DNA from: JAGVSZ01 sp019137045
GTDB taxonomy: Bacteria; Pseudomonadota; Gammaproteobacteria; Burkholderiales; SG8-39
DNA length: 64,000 nt
Direction of reading: 5' to 3'
NCBI GenBank assembly: GCA_046347635.1
Contig: JAXMFT010000002.1
Location: forward strand, 124,001-188,000
Shown piece by piece: positions 16,558 through 36,181 of the stretch. Position numbers and translations under genes: made by a program. How positions within the stretch are numbered: position 1 is the first letter of the stretch; every line of letters begins with the position of its first letter. The notes under the pieces are model-generated. The model made no database searches, was not told the origin of the DNA, and was given only the letters and a program-made list of their open reading frames with translations.

Positions 16558-17727
16558 ATGGCAAAGGGCAAGTTTGAGCGTACGAAGCCGCATGTGAACG
16601 TTGGGACGATTGGTCACGTGGACCATGGGAAGACGACGCTGACGGCGGCGATGACGCACATATTGGCCAAGAAGTTTGGTGGGGAGGCGAAGGGGTACGA
16701 CCAGATTGACAATGCGCCGGAGGAGAAGGCGCGCGGGATCACGATCAACACCTCGCACGTGGAGTACCAGACGGCCAACCGGCACTATGCGCACGTGGAC
16801 TGTCCATGTCAAGAACATGATCACTGGGGCGCAGATGGACGGGGCGATATTGGTGGTATCGGCGGCCGACGGGCCGATGCCGCAGACGCGGGAACATATT
16901 CTGCTGGCGCGTCAGGTGGGGGTGCCCTACATCGTGGTGTACATGAACAAGGCCGACATGGTCGATGACAAGGAGCTCTGGACCTGGTGGAGATGAGTGC
17001 GCGAGCTCTTGAGCAAGTACGAGTTTCCTGGGGACAAGACCCCGATTGTGATTGGCAGTGCGCTCAAGGCGCTGGAGGGGGACACCTCTGATCTGGGCGA
17101 GGGCTCGATCGTGAAGCTGGCCGCGGCGCTGGACAGCTACCACAGCCCAAGCGGGCGCTGGACCAGCCGTTTTTGATGCCGGTGGAGGACGTGTTTCGAT
17201 CTCTGGGCGCGGGACGGTGGTCACGGGGCGGGTGGAGCGGGGCGTGATCAAGGTGGGCGAGGAGATCGAGATTGTGGGGCTGAAGGCCACCACCAAGACG
17301 GTGTGCACTGGGGTGGAGATGTTCAGGAAGCTGCTCGACGAGGGGCAGGCGGGGGACAACATCGGGGTGCTGCTGCGCGAGGACCAAGCGCGAGGGGAAG
17401 GTGGAGCGCGGGCGGGTGCTGGCCAAGCCCGGGTCGATCACCCCGCACACGAAGTTCAAGGCCGAGGTGTACGTGCTCTCGAAGGAGGAGGGGGGGCGGC
17501 ACACGCCGTTTTTCAATGGGTATCGGCCGCAGTTTTACTTTCGCACCACCGATGTGACCGGTTCGACGGAGCTGCCGGCGGGCACCGAGATGGTGATGCC
17601 TGGGGACAACGTGTCGATCCAGGTGACGCTGATTGCGCCCATCGCGATGGAGGAGGGCCTGCGCTTTGCCATCCGCGAGGGCGGGCGCACCGTCGGCGCA
17701 GGCGTCGTGTCCAAGGTCATCGAGTAG
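16558..17727 (+). pseudogene. tuf: Elongation factor Tu gene, copy 1, frame-disrupted
   Basis: This copy aligns end to end with the intact tuf at 34974-36164. It is base-identical for about the first 245 bases and about the last 300, but carries eight indels between about 16803 and 17400 (by eye: -14, -3, -1, -2, -4, -1, +1, +3; net -21). Translation follows EF-Tu for about 81 residues (through the HVDCP region) and then leaves frame, stopping at 16968. The G1 P-loop is present, but the G2-to-G4 part is scrambled. Lesions confined to the interior of a repeated gene fit an assembly or gap-filling error better than ordinary decay, but a real pseudogene cannot be excluded. It follows tRNA-Thr and precedes tRNA-Trp, the tufB position. 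Confidence 0.9.
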
Positions 17728-17795
17728 AGGTTGAGATCGAGTCCGTGCGGAGAGGCGGCAGCGCGCGAATGGCGACCGGCCGGTGTAAGATTCGC

Positions 17796-17816
17796 GCCCG
17801 CCCCATCGGGGCGGGC
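17796..17816 (+). promoter_or_regulatory. GC-rich hairpin before tRNA-Trp
   Basis: A perfect 9-base-pair stem with a three-base loop (GCCCGCCCC-ATC-GGGGCGGGC) lies between tuf and tRNA-Trp. No T-run follows, so it is more likely a processing or 5'-leader structure than a terminator. A TAAGAT sequence at 17786-17791 could be a -10 box. Confidence 0.45.
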
Positions 17817-17826
17817 TCCCGAACAC

Positions 17827-17902
17827 AGGCCAATAGCTCAACTGGCAGAGCGTCGGTCTCCAAAACCGAAGGTTGGGGGTTCGATTCCCTCTTGGCCTGC
17901 CA
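17827..17902 (+). tRNA. tRNA-Trp (CCA)
   Basis: A 76-base cloverleaf with acceptor AGGCCAA pairing TTGGCCT, anticodon loop CTCCAAA with CCA at 17860-17862, T-loop TTCGATT and encoded CCA. Its place between tufB and secE is typical of Betaproteobacteria. Confidence 0.97.
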
Positions 17903-17929
17903 TCACTCCCCGCGCGGTGCGGGAGTTCC

Positions 17930-18319
17930 ATGAAAGCAAGTACTGACATCGCTGGCGCGGCCACACCCATGCTCGACCACATCAAGATCGCGCTTGCAGC
18001 CCTGCTGCTCGTGGCCGGGCTAACGGGCTTTTACTACTACTCGACCCTGCCCCTGGTCGTGCGGGTGGGGATGGTGCTCGCGGGCATCGCCGCCGGGGTC
18101 GCGGTGGGGTGGTTCTCGGCGCCGGGGCAGCAGCTGGCGGCGTTCGCCCGCGAAGCGATCGCCGAGGTGAAGAAGATGGTCTGGCCGACCCGCAAGGAGT
18201 CGTTCCAGACCGCCGCGGCCGTGTTCGGCTTCGTCGTGCTGATGGCGCTCTTCCTCTGGATCGTGGACAAGGGACTCGAGGTCGTCCTGTACGACCTCGT
18301 CCTCGGGTGGAAGAAGTGA
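17930..18319 (+). CDS. secE: Preprotein translocase subunit SecE
   Basis: The protein has 129 residues with three membrane helices: two near residues 18-65 and one at about 93-115. The conserved amphipathic signature [13 protein letters not shown] precedes the third helix, as in all SecE proteins. SecE clamps SecY in the protein-conducting channel. The ATG at 17930 follows a GGGAG; an alternative ATG at 17969 begins at MLDHIK, lacks a ribosome site and gives 116 residues. The stop overlaps the nusG start (TGATG). Confidence 0.93.
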   Translation: MKASTDIAGAATPMLDHIKIALAALLLVAGLTGFYYYSTLPLVVRVGMVLAGIAAGVAVGWFSAPGQQLAAFAREAIAEVKKMVWPTRKESFQTAAAVFGFVVLMALFLWIVDKGLEVVLYDLVLGWKK

Positions 18320-18855
18320 TGACCAAGCGCTGGTACGTCGTGCACGCCTATTCCGGCTTCGAGAAATCCGTGCAGCGAACGCTCGAGGAGCGCATCCGGC
18401 GCGAGGGCATGCAGGACAAGTTCGGCAAGATCCTCGTCCCGACCGAGGAAGTGGTGGAGATGAAGGGCGGCCAGCGGCACATGTCGGAGCGCAAGTTCTA
18501 CCCCGGCTACGTCCTGGTCGAGATGGAGATGGACGACGAGGCCTGGCACCTGGTGAAGAACACCCCGAAAGTGACGGGGTTCGTCGGGGGCGCGCACGGG
18601 CGCAAGCCGCCGCCGATCACCGAGAAGGAAGTGCAGGCGATCCTGCACCAGATGCAGGAGGGCGTGGAGAAGCCGAAGCCCAAGGTGCTGTTCGAGGTGG
18701 GCGAGGCGGTGCGCGTCAAGGAAGGCCCCTTTACTGACTTTCACGGGACGGTGGAGGACGTCAACTATGACAAGAGCAAGCTTCGCGTCTCGGTCACGAT
18801 CTTCGGCCGCGCGACGCCGGTGGAGCTGGAGTTCGGTCAGGTCGAGAAGGCCTGA
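18319..18855 (+). CDS. nusG: Transcription termination/antitermination protein NusG
   Basis: The protein has 178 residues. The N-terminal NGN domain ([16 protein letters not shown] onward) binds the RNA polymerase clamp, and the C-terminal KOW domain ([19 protein letters not shown]) contacts Rho or ribosomal protein S10. The ATG at 18319 shares its first base with the secE stop. Much longer open frames upstream are shadows through secE. It is coupled to secE as in most Proteobacteria. Confidence 0.97.
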   Translation: MTKRWYVVHAYSGFEKSVQRTLEERIRREGMQDKFGKILVPTEEVVEMKGGQRHMSERKFYPGYVLVEMEMDDEAWHLVKNTPKVTGFVGGAHGRKPPPITEKEVQAILHQMQEGVEKPKPKVLFEVGEAVRVKEGPFTDFHGTVEDVNYDKSKLRVSVTIFGRATPVELEFGQVEKA

Positions 18856-18953
18856 GGACGCGGCGACGCACTGGACGGTCGGGCCGCGCGCAGCCGCGGG
18901 ACCGCAGCGCTACCCGGCGCGCGTCGGAGCGGCCGGGGCGCAGATGTTGAGGA

Positions 18954-18999
18954 AGGCGGCCTGAGGCCGCCTGCATGAGCGGGGAGGCCGCGTGCGGCC
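18954..18999 (+). promoter_or_regulatory. Two hairpins in the rplK leader
   Basis: An 8-base-pair stem with a three-base loop (AGGCGGCC-TGA-GGCCGCCT, 18954-18972) is followed by a 5-base-pair stem (GGCCG/CGGCC, 18986-18999), 25 bases before the rplK GTG. In Proteobacteria the rplKA mRNA leader is bound by L1 for autogenous control, so this is a reasonable candidate site. That function is inferred from position. Confidence 0.45.
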
Positions 19000-19023
19000 G
19001 TCCGGACCCGATAGGAGAAGAGC

Positions 19024-19458
19024 GTGGCAAAGAAAGTCGTCGGCTACATCAAGCTGCAGGTCCCCGCGGGCAAGGCGAACCCGAGTCCGCCGATCGGCCC
19101 CGCGCTCGGCCAGCGCGGGCTGAACATCATGGAGTTCTGCAAGGCGTTCAACGCCCAGACCCAGGGCATGGAACCCGGCCTCCCGGTCCCGGTGGTGATC
19201 ACCGCCTACCAGGACAAGAGCTTCACCTTCGTGATGAAGACGCCGCCCGCGTCGATTCTCATCAAGAAGGCGGCGAAGATCGAGAAGGGCAGCCAGCGTC
19301 CGCACACCGACAAGGTCGGGAAGATCACGCGCGCCCAGGCCGAGGAGATCGCGAAGGCGAAGCTGGCCGATCTCACCGCGGCCGACCTCGACGCCGCCGT
19401 GCGCACGATCGCCGGCAGCGCACGCAGCATGGGCGTCACCGTGGAGGGCGTGTCGTGA
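19024..19458 (+). CDS. rplK: 50S ribosomal protein L11
   Basis: The protein has 144 residues, close to the usual 142-143. The N-terminal domain ([21 protein letters not shown]) includes the proline-rich linker, and the C-terminal domain binds the GTPase-associated region of 23S rRNA. The GTG at 19024 follows AGGAGAAG. The stop overlaps the rplA start by four bases (GTGA), so L11 and L1 are coupled. Confidence 0.97.
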   Translation: MAKKVVGYIKLQVPAGKANPSPPIGPALGQRGLNIMEFCKAFNAQTQGMEPGLPVPVVITAYQDKSFTFVMKTPPASILIKKAAKIEKGSQRPHTDKVGKITRAQAEEIAKAKLADLTAADLDAAVRTIAGSARSMGVTVEGVS

Positions 19459-20147
19459 AGCAGACCAAGCGGCAGAAGGCCCTCGCCGGGCTGGTGGTCC
19501 AGAACAAGAGCTACCCGGTGGCCGAGGCGCTCGACCTGGTGAAAAAGGCCGCCAAGGCCAAGTTCGACGAGTCGGTCGACGTGGCGGTGAATCTCGGCAT
19601 CGACGCGAAGAAGTCCGACCAGCTCGTGCGCGGATCGGTGGTGCTCCCCGCCGGGACCGGGAAGAAGGTGCGCGTCGCGGTCTTCACGGGCGGCGCCAAG
19701 GCCGACGAAGCGAAGGCGGCGGGCGCCGACATCGTCGGGCTGGAAGACCTCGCCGAGAAGGTGAAGGCGGGGCAGATCGATTTCGACGTGGCCATAGCGA
19801 GCCCCGACGCGATGCGCGTGGTCGGCCAGCTCGGCCAGATCCTCGGCCCGCGCGGGCTGATGCCCAATCCGAAGGTCGGCACGGTGTCGGCCGACGTGGC
19901 CACCGCGGTGCGCAACGCGAAAGCGGGACAGGTCCAGTACCGCACCGACAAGGCGGGCATCGTGCAGTGCCCGATCGGTCGCGCGTCGTTCGCCGCGGAT
20001 GCGCTGAAGCAGAACCTCGTCGCGCTGGTCGATGCGCTGAACAAGGCGCGCCCGGCGGGCGCAAAGGGCATTTATCTCAAGAAGCTGTCGGTGTCGAGCA
20101 CCATGGGGCCCGGAGTCCGGGTCGACATCGCGAGCTTGAGCAGTTGA
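19455..20147 (+). CDS. rplA: 50S ribosomal protein L1
   Basis: The protein has 230 residues with the L1 signature region around [22 protein letters not shown]1 forms the mobile stalk at the ribosomal E site and in other bacteria represses its own L11-L1 message. The GTG at 19455 overlaps the rplK stop and fits the conserved N-terminus [13 protein letters not shown] 307-base leader follows before rplJ. Confidence 0.97.
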   Translation: MKQTKRQKALAGLVVQNKSYPVAEALDLVKKAAKAKFDESVDVAVNLGIDAKKSDQLVRGSVVLPAGTGKKVRVAVFTGGAKADEAKAAGADIVGLEDLAEKVKAGQIDFDVAIASPDAMRVVGQLGQILGPRGLMPNPKVGTVSADVATAVRNAKAGQVQYRTDKAGIVQCPIGRASFAADALKQNLVALVDALNKARPAGAKGIYLKKLSVSSTMGPGVRVDIASLSS

Positions 20148-20454
20148 CGCACAGGCTTTGGGCTGTCGCGGCGCCGGTGCGGGCCGCGGCCGTCAAAGAC
20201 CGTTGGGGCGGCAGACGGGCAGTGTGGGCATGGCGCGGCGGGCGGAGCGATCCGGACCGCGGCGAGGTGCGCGCCCGGGGGCTGCTTAATCCGTCGCGAG
20301 ACGGCCCAACGCAGATGGCGTGCCCCGATTGAAGGATCGCGGCGGCGGCCGGGCGAAGCGACCCGGACGCCGCAGGTTTCCTGAATGACGGACGCCGTGG
20401 GTGCCGCGAGCGGCCGCGAGGCCGCGGCGGCGTAACACAACCGGAGAATAGACC
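20148..20454 (+). promoter_or_regulatory. Ribosomal protein L10-type leader region
   Basis: These 307 bases carry no gene. The region lies exactly where the L10-leader RNA sits in Proteobacteria and includes the stretches CAAAGACCGTTGGGGCGGC and CTTAATCC...AGACGG, which resemble the kink-turn/L10-binding part of that leader. Its GC-rich inverted segments near 20400-20435 precede the GTG of rplJ. It probably binds L10-(L7/L12)4 for feedback on rplJL and may contain the promoter for rplJL-rpoBC. I did not fold it computationally. Confidence 0.6.
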
Positions 20455-20985
20455 GTGGGTCTCAGCATCGAAGCGAAAAAGGCGGTGGTCGAGGAGGTCG
20501 CGGCGCAAGTCGCGGGCGCCCGGGCGATCGTGCTCGCCGAGTACCGTGGTCTGGAAGTGGGCAACATGACCGAGCTGCGCCGCAAGGCGCGCCGCTCGGG
20601 CGTGTACCTGCGCGTCCTCAAGAACACGCTGGCGCGCCGCGCCGTGAAGGACACGCCGTTCGCCGGGCTTGCCGACAGGATGGTCGGCCCGCTCGTGTAC
20701 GGCATCTCGTCCGACCCGGTGGCCACCGCCAAGGTGATGAACGAGTTTGCCAAGGGCAACGAAAAGTTCGTCATCCGGGCGGGGGCGATGCCGAACGCGG
20801 TGATCTCCGCCAAGGAGGTCGTCGCGCTCGCGTCGCTGCCGTCGCGCGAGGAGCTGCTCGCACAGCTCATGGGGACGATGCAGGCGCCGGTCGCGCAGTT
20901 CGTGCGCACGCTGAACGAGGTGCCGTCGAAGTTCGTGCGCACCCTCGCCGCCGTGCGGGACGCGCGCGCGCAGGCCCCGGCCTGA
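20455..20985 (+). CDS. rplJ: 50S ribosomal protein L10
   Basis: The protein has 176 residues. The N-terminal rRNA-binding domain ([20 protein letters not shown]) and the C-terminal helix that anchors L7/L12 dimers are present. L10 builds the stalk base. The GTG start follows CGGAGAATAG. It is the first gene of the rplJL-rpoBC unit and the probable autoregulator of its leader. Confidence 0.97.
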   Translation: MGLSIEAKKAVVEEVAAQVAGARAIVLAEYRGLEVGNMTELRRKARRSGVYLRVLKNTLARRAVKDTPFAGLADRMVGPLVYGISSDPVATAKVMNEFAKGNEKFVIRAGAMPNAVISAKEVVALASLPSREELLAQLMGTMQAPVAQFVRTLNEVPSKFVRTLAAVRDARAQAPA

Positions 20986-21039
20986 CCCCTTCCAGACTGC
21001 CGCAAACCGAAAACGTTCTGATTCAGGAGCAAGCGAAAA

Positions 21040-21426
21040 ATGGCCGTTGCACAAGCTGACATTCTCGACGCAATCGCGAACATGACCGTCCTCGAGCTCT
21101 CCCAGCTCATCAAGCAGATGGAGGAGAAGTTCGGGGTGTCCGCAGCCGCCGCCGCGGTCGCGGTGGCGGCACCCGCCGCCGGCGGGGGCGCCGCCGCCGC
21201 CGCGGCGGAGGAGAAGACCGAGTTCACCGTGATGCTCACCGCCGCCGGCGACAACAAGGTGAACGTGATCAAGGTCGTCCGCGCGGTGACCGGGCTCGGC
21301 CTCAAGGAGGCGAAGGACCTCGTGGACGGCGCGCCGAAGCCGGTCAAGGAGGGCATCGCCAAGAAGGACGCCGAGGACATCCTCAAGCAGATCACCGAGG
21401 CGGGCGGCAAGGCGGAGCTGAAGTAA
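21040..21426 (+). CDS. rplL: 50S ribosomal protein L7/L12
   Basis: The protein has 128 residues: an N-terminal dimerisation domain, an Ala/Gly-rich flexible hinge (about residues 38-60), and a C-terminal domain with [20 protein letters not shown] that contacts translation factors. A CAGGAG ribosome site precedes the ATG. It is 54 bases after rplJ and 181 before rpoB. Confidence 0.98.
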   Translation: MAVAQADILDAIANMTVLELSQLIKQMEEKFGVSAAAAAVAVAAPAAGGGAAAAAAEEKTEFTVMLTAAGDNKVNVIKVVRAVTGLGLKEAKDLVDGAPKPVKEGIAKKDAEDILKQITEAGGKAELK

Positions 21427-21540
21427 GCAGCGCGCGCGTGCGCGAACCCGCACCCGTCAGCGCGCATCGGCCGGCGGCCGCGCACCGCCGGCCGGTCGCC
21501 TGCGCGACGGGCGCGGGCCACGCGCCCGCGGGGCGCAGCA

Positions 21541-21567
21541 GCGAGGCGACCGGCGCGGCCGCCTCGC
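21541..21567 (+). promoter_or_regulatory. Hairpin in the rplL-rpoB gap (possible attenuator)
   Basis: An 8-base-pair inverted repeat (GCGAGGCG/CGCCTCGC) lies 40 bases before rpoB and is followed by TCCTGTCCC rather than a T-run. Enterobacteria have an attenuator and an RNase III site in this gap. A similar role here is inference from position. Confidence 0.4.
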
Positions 21568-21607
21568 TCCTGTCCCCCGACAATCGCTTTCCGAAGACGG
21601 AGCACTC

Positions 21608-25780
<4,173 letters not shown>

Positions 25781-25844
25781 AGACCGGACGGGGCCGGCGC
25801 GGCTGGCGCGGCCCCGGTGAAAAGTCACTGCGAAGGAGTTTCTC

Positions 25845-30029
<4,185 letters not shown>

Positions 30030-30052
30030 CCGGACCGGCGCGGGAGCCAGGA

Positions 30053-30079
30053 GGGCGGCGCGTGCCGCCCTTCGCTTTT
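30053..30079 (+). terminator. Intrinsic terminator after rpoC
   Basis: A perfect 7-base-pair stem (GGGCGGC/GCCGCCC) with a four-base loop is followed by TTCGCTTTT, 24 bases after the rpoC stop. It also lies just upstream of the lipoprotein gene, so that gene probably gets only read-through. Confidence 0.8.
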
Positions 30080-30097
30080 CCCGGCCGGGCGCGTCGC

Positions 30098-30517
30098 ATG
30101 GACAGGCGGAGCGCTCTCCTCCTCGCGCCCGGGGTGCTGCTGGCCGGCTGCGGCCTCGGCCGCAGCGCGGCGCAGTTTCCGCCGGAAGTGAGCGGGACGG
30201 TGAGCTCGCGCGAGCGCGCGGCGCTGCCGCCGGGCGCCGCGCTGCGCGTGACGCTCTACGAGACTCGCGGCGCGAGCGCCGCGCCGACGTTCATCGCCGA
30301 GCAGACCATCCCGAAGCCGGGTGCGGTCCCGATCCGGTTCCGGGTCGCCTTTCCGCCGAGCGTGATCGACGCGCGTGCCGGCTACGCGCTCGTCGCCCGC
30401 ATCGAGGTCGAGGGAACCACCGTCCTCGCCAACGAGCGGCCGGTGCCGGTGCTCACGCTCGGCAACCCGGCGGTGGTCGAGATCGTCGTTGCACGGGTGC
30501 CCGCCGGGGCGCGCTGA
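30098..30517 (+). CDS. YbaY-like lipoprotein
   Basis: The protein has 139 residues. It starts with a short Arg-containing signal and a lipobox (LLAGC, Cys about residue 18). The mature part is a single beta-rich domain with the YbaY-type pattern: VSGTVSSRERAALPPGAAL near its start and IRFRVAFPPSVID in the middle. YbaY-family proteins are outer-membrane lipoproteins of poorly defined function. It lies 68 bases after rpoC, downstream of the terminator, and faces the Old Yellow Enzyme gene, with both ending within 11 bases of each other. It is not normally part of this ribosomal cluster. Confidence 0.75.
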   Translation: MDRRSALLLAPGVLLAGCGLGRSAAQFPPEVSGTVSSRERAALPPGAALRVTLYETRGASAAPTFIAEQTIPKPGAVPIRFRVAFPPSVIDARAGYALVARIEVEGTTVLANERPVPVLTLGNPAVVEIVVARVPAGAR

Positions 30518-30527
30518 GCGCGCCGGG

Positions 30528-31643
30528 CTAGCGCATTCCGATCGGGGTGTCGCCGAACACCCGCCCCGCCGCGCGCGGCGGGCAGCGCCAGTACTGCTCG
30601 GGGGCGTGCGCCGTGGCGCCCAACGCGGCCGCCGCGTGCCACGCCCAGCGCGGGTCGTAGAGCATCGCGCGCCCGAGGGCGACCATGTCCGCCTCCCCGT
30701 TGGCGACGATCGCCTCGGCCTGCTGCGGCTCGGTGATTAGGCCGACCGCAATCGTCCTGACGCCGGTCTCCGCACGGATGCGCCGGGAAAACGGCACCTG
30801 GTAGCCGGGACCGAGCGGAATCTCCTGCAGCGGCGACACCCCGCCGCTGGAGCAGTCGATCCAGTCGCACCCGCGGCGTGCGAGTTCGCGCGCGAAGACG
30901 ACGCACTGCTCGAGGTCCCAGCCGCCCGTCACCCAGTCGGTCGCCGACACCCGCATCCCGAGCGGCCGGTCCGACGGCCAGGCGGCGCGGACCGCATCGA
31001 AGACCTCGAGCGGGAGGCGCATGCGGTTCTCGAGCGCCCCGCCGTAGGCGTCGTCGCGGCGGTTGGCGACGGGCGAGAGGAATTCGTGCAACAGGTAGCC
31101 GTGCGCCGCGTGCAGCTCGAGAGCGTCGAAGCCGAGCCGCGCGGCGCGGCTCGCGCTGGCGGCGAACGCCGCCCGGATGCGCTCGATGCCCTCGCGGTCG
31201 AGCGCCTCCGGCGCGGCCTCGCCCGGAAGGTGCGGCAGTGCGGAAGGCGCGACCGGCCGCCAGCCGCCGCGGTCGGCCGGAATGAGCCGGCCGCCCCGCC
31301 AGGGCACTTCGCTCGAGGCCTTGCGCCCGGCGTGTCCGAGCTGGACGGCGAGCTTGATCGGCGAACGGGCGCGCACGGTCCGGACGACGCGCTCAAGGGA
31401 CGCCTCGTTCGCGTCCGAGTACAGGCCGAGGCATCCCGGGGTGATGCGGCCGGCGGCCTCCACCGCGGTCGCCTCGACGCAGAGCAGCGCGGCCCCCCCG
31501 AGCGCGAGATGCCCGAGGTGGATGAGGTGCCAGTCGTCCGCCGACCCGTCGGTCGCGGAGTACTGGCACATGGGGGAGATCACGATGCGGTTGGCGAGCT
31601 CGAGGCCGCGGAGGCGGAGGGGTGTGAACAGGGCGCTGGGCAC
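30528..31643 (-). CDS. Old Yellow Enzyme-family NADH:flavin oxidoreductase (YqjM/NamA type)
   Basis: The protein has 371 residues. Features: ALFTPLRLRGLELANRIVISPM at the N-terminus, a CQYSA stretch with the Cys that tunes FMN in YqjM-type enzymes, substrate-binding HAGRK and the LHAAHGYLLHEFLSP motif carrying the His pair, NRRDDAYGG, and the FMN phosphate region VALGRAMLYDP. It reduces activated C=C bonds with NAD(P)H. A longer frame reaches 31826, but the GTG at 31643 begins exactly at the conserved N-terminus. It is transcribed against the ribosomal operons, and its 5' end lies about 90 bases from the rpsL promoter. Confidence 0.9.
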   Translation of the reverse strand: MPSALFTPLRLRGLELANRIVISPMCQYSATDGSADDWHLIHLGHLALGGAALLCVEATAVEAAGRITPGCLGLYSDANEASLERVVRTVRARSPIKLAVQLGHAGRKASSEVPWRGGRLIPADRGGWRPVAPSALPHLPGEAAPEALDREGIERIRAAFAASASRAARLGFDALELHAAHGYLLHEFLSPVANRRDDAYGGALENRMRLPLEVFDAVRAAWPSDRPLGMRVSATDWVTGGWDLEQCVVFARELARRGCDWIDCSSGGVSPLQEIPLGPGYQVPFSRRIRAETGVRTIAVGLITEPQQAEAIVANGEADMVALGRAMLYDPRWAWHAAAALGATAHAPEQYWRCPPRAAGRVFGDTPIGMR

Positions 31644-31735
31644 GGGTCGGGGGAAACGGTTCAGCGGGGGACGGCGGAGTATACGGAGCCGCTTTCCCGC
31701 CCTCCAGGGGCGCCTCGACCCGGTGTCCGCGATCG

Positions 31736-31765
31736 TTGACCCGCGTTTGATCAACCCCTTATAAT
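31736..31765 (+). promoter_or_regulatory. str operon promoter
   Basis: A -35 TTGACC at 31736-31741 and a perfect -10 TATAAT at 31760-31765 are separated by 18 bases. It lies about 120 bases before rpsL and would drive rpsL-rpsG-fusA-tuf and probably the S10 genes. Confidence 0.85.
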
Positions 31766-31796
31766 CCCGCGTCTTTCCACCCGGGATTGCCCGCTC

Positions 31797-31820
31797 GGGG
31801 ACGGCGGCAACGCCGTCCCC
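31797..31820 (+). promoter_or_regulatory. Perfect hairpin in the rpsL leader
   Basis: A 10-base-pair perfect stem (GGGGACGGCG/CGCCGTCCCC) closes a GCAA tetraloop of the stable GNRA class. It starts about 25 bases after the likely transcription start and is followed by GTTCATTTGG, not a clear T-run. It may stabilise the 5' end of the mRNA or act as an attenuator. Confidence 0.6.
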
Positions 31821-31884
31821 GTTCATTTGGGGCCCGAACCCCCTGTAACTGCTTCAGGAAATCAGGCGTCAGGACAGGTAACGA

Positions 31885-32785
<901 letters not shown>

Positions 32786-32790
32786 CAACG

Positions 32791-32817
32791 GCCGGGGGCG
32801 GCGCAGTCGCCCCCGGC
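32791..32817 (+). promoter_or_regulatory. Strong hairpin between rpsG and fusA
   Basis: A perfect 10-base-pair, all-but-pure GC stem (GCCGGGGGCG/CGCCCCCGGC) with a seven-base loop fills most of the 57-base gap. There is no T-run after it, so it is not a standard terminator. It could be an mRNA processing or stability element that sets different rpsG and fusA levels. Confidence 0.55.
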
Positions 32818-32842
32818 AGATCCGTTCGAAACCAACACGTTC

Positions 32843-34960
32843 ATGCCCCGCAAGACCCCAATCGAGCGCTACCGGAACATCGGGATCTCGGCCCACATCG
32901 ACGCGGGCAAGACCACGACGACCGAGCGCATCCTGTTCTACACCGGCGTGTCGCACAAGATGGGCGAGGTCCACGACGGCGCCGCCGTGATGGACTTCAT
33001 GGAGCAGGAACGCGAGCGCGGCATCACGATCACCTCCGCGGCGACCACCTGCTTCTGGAAGGGGATGGAGGGCGGTTTCCCCGAGCACCGCATCAACATC
33101 ATCGACACCCCCGGCCACGTGGACTTCACGATCGAGGTCGAGCGCTCCATGCGCGTGCTCGACGGCGCGTGCATGGTGTACGACTCGGTCGGCGGGGTGC
33201 AGCCGCAGTCGGAGACGGTGTGGCGCCAGGCGAACAAGTACGGCGTGCCGCGCCTCGCGTTCGTGAACAAGATGGACCGGATCGGCGCCAACTTCTTCAA
33301 GGTGTACGACCAGATCAAGGCGCGGCTGAACGGCAACCCGGTCGCGATCCAGGTGCCGATCGGCGCCGAGGACAAGTTCGCCGGCATCGTCGACCTGGTA
33401 CGCATGAAGTCGATCTACTGGGACGAGTCCACCCAGGGCATGAAGTTCGAGATCAAGGACGTTCCCGCCGAGCTCAAGGCGGTCGCGGACGAGTGGCGCG
33501 AGAAGCTGGTCGAGAGCGCGGCCGAGGCGAACGAGGAGCTGATGAACAAGTACCTCGAAGGGGGCGGCCTCTCCGAGGACGAGATCAAGCGCGGCCTGCG
33601 CGAACGCACCATCAAGGGCGAGATCGTCCCGATGCTGTGCGGCTCGGCGTTCAAGAACAAGGGCGTGCAGGCGATGCTCGACGCGGTGATCGAGTACCTG
33701 CCGGCGCCGATCGACATTCCGCCGGTCAAGGGAACCAAGGAGAACGGCAGCGCCGACGACCGCAAGCCCGCGGACGATCAGCCGTTCAGCGCGCTCGCGT
33801 TCAAGATCATGACCGACCCGTACGTCGGGCAGCTCACGTTCTTCCGCGTGTACTCGGGCGTGCTCAACTCGGGCGACTCGGTCTACACCAGCCTGCGCGG
33901 GCGCAAGGAGCGGATCGGCCGGGTGCTGCAGATGCACGCCAACCAGCGCGAGGAGATCAAGGAAGTGCGCGCCGGGGACATCGCAGCCGCGGTCGGCCTG
34001 AAGGACGTGACCACCGGCGAGACGCTCTGCGATCCCGCGAAGGTCATCATCCTGGAGAAGATGGAATTTCCCGACCCGGTCATCCACGTCGCGGTCGAGC
34101 CCAAGACGAAGGCCGACCAGGAGAAGATGGGCATCGCGCTCGGCCGGCTCGCGCAGGAGGACCCGTCGTTCCGCGTGCGCACCGACGAGGAATCGGGCCA
34201 GACGATCATCTCCGGCATGGGCGAGCTGCACCTGGAGATCATCGTCGACCGCATGAAGCGCGAGTTCGGGGTCGAGGCCAACGTCGGCGCGCCGCAGGTC
34301 GCCTACCGCGAGACGATCAAGCGTCCGTGCCCGGAGGTGGAGGGCAAGTTCGTCAAGCAGACCGGCGGACGCGGCCAGTACGGGCACGTGTGGCTCAAGG
34401 TCGAGCCGAACGAGAAGGGCGCAGGGTTCGAGTTCGTCGACGCGATCAAGGGCGGCTCGGTGCCGCGGGAGTACATCCCGGCGGTCCAGCGCGGGCTGAA
34501 CGAGACGCTGCCGAACGGCGTGCTGGCGGGATTCCCGGTGGTGGACGTGAAGGTGACGCTGTTCGACGGGTCCTACCACGAAGTCGACTCGAACGAGAAC
34601 GCCTTCCGCATGGCCGCCTCGATCGCCTTCAAGGACGGCATGCGCAAGGCGAGCCCGGTGCTGCTCGAGCCGATGATGGCGGTCGAGGTCGAGACGCCCG
34701 AGGAAAAGATGGGCGACGTGATGGGCGATCTGTCGTCCCGGCGCGGGATGATCCAGGGCATGGAGGACATCGCCGGCGGGTCCAAGGCGATCCGCGCCGA
34801 GGTGCCGCTGGCGGAGATGTTCGGGTACTCGACCACGCTGCGGTCGCTCACCCAGGGGCGCGCGACCTACACGATGGAGTTCAAGCACTACGCGGAAGCG
34901 CCGAAGCAGATCGCCGAGGCCGTGATCAACAAGCACACCGGCAGGGACGACAAGAAGTAA
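32843..34960 (+). CDS. fusA: Elongation factor G
   Basis: The protein has 705 residues. The GTPase domain shows the P-loop [15 protein letters not shown], the G3 motif DTPGHVDFT and the G4 motif NKMD; domains II-V follow, including GGRGQYGHV in domain IV. EF-G drives ribosomal translocation. The ATG at 32843 begins at the conserved [13 protein letters not shown]. tuf follows after 13 bases. Confidence 0.99.
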   Translation: MPRKTPIERYRNIGISAHIDAGKTTTTERILFYTGVSHKMGEVHDGAAVMDFMEQERERGITITSAATTCFWKGMEGGFPEHRINIIDTPGHVDFTIEVERSMRVLDGACMVYDSVGGVQPQSETVWRQANKYGVPRLAFVNKMDRIGANFFKVYDQIKARLNGNPVAIQVPIGAEDKFAGIVDLVRMKSIYWDESTQGMKFEIKDVPAELKAVADEWREKLVESAAEANEELMNKYLEGGGLSEDEIKRGLRERTIKGEIVPMLCGSAFKNKGVQAMLDAVIEYLPAPIDIPPVKGTKENGSADDRKPADDQPFSALAFKIMTDPYVGQLTFFRVYSGVLNSGDSVYTSLRGRKERIGRVLQMHANQREEIKEVRAGDIAAAVGLKDVTTGETLCDPAKVIILEKMEFPDPVIHVAVEPKTKADQEKMGIALGRLAQEDPSFRVRTDEESGQTIISGMGELHLEIIVDRMKREFGVEANVGAPQVAYRETIKRPCPEVEGKFVKQTGGRGQYGHVWLKVEPNEKGAGFEFVDAIKGGSVPREYIPAVQRGLNETLPNGVLAGFPVVDVKVTLFDGSYHEVDSNENAFRMAASIAFKDGMRKASPVLLEPMMAVEVETPEEKMGDVMGDLSSRRGMIQGMEDIAGGSKAIRAEVPLAEMFGYSTTLRSLTQGRATYTMEFKHYAEAPKQIAEAVINKHTGRDDKK

Positions 34961-34973
34961 TTAGGAGGCCGCC

Positions 34974-36164
<1,191 letters not shown>

Positions 36165-36181
36165 CGAGAGATCCCGCCATC

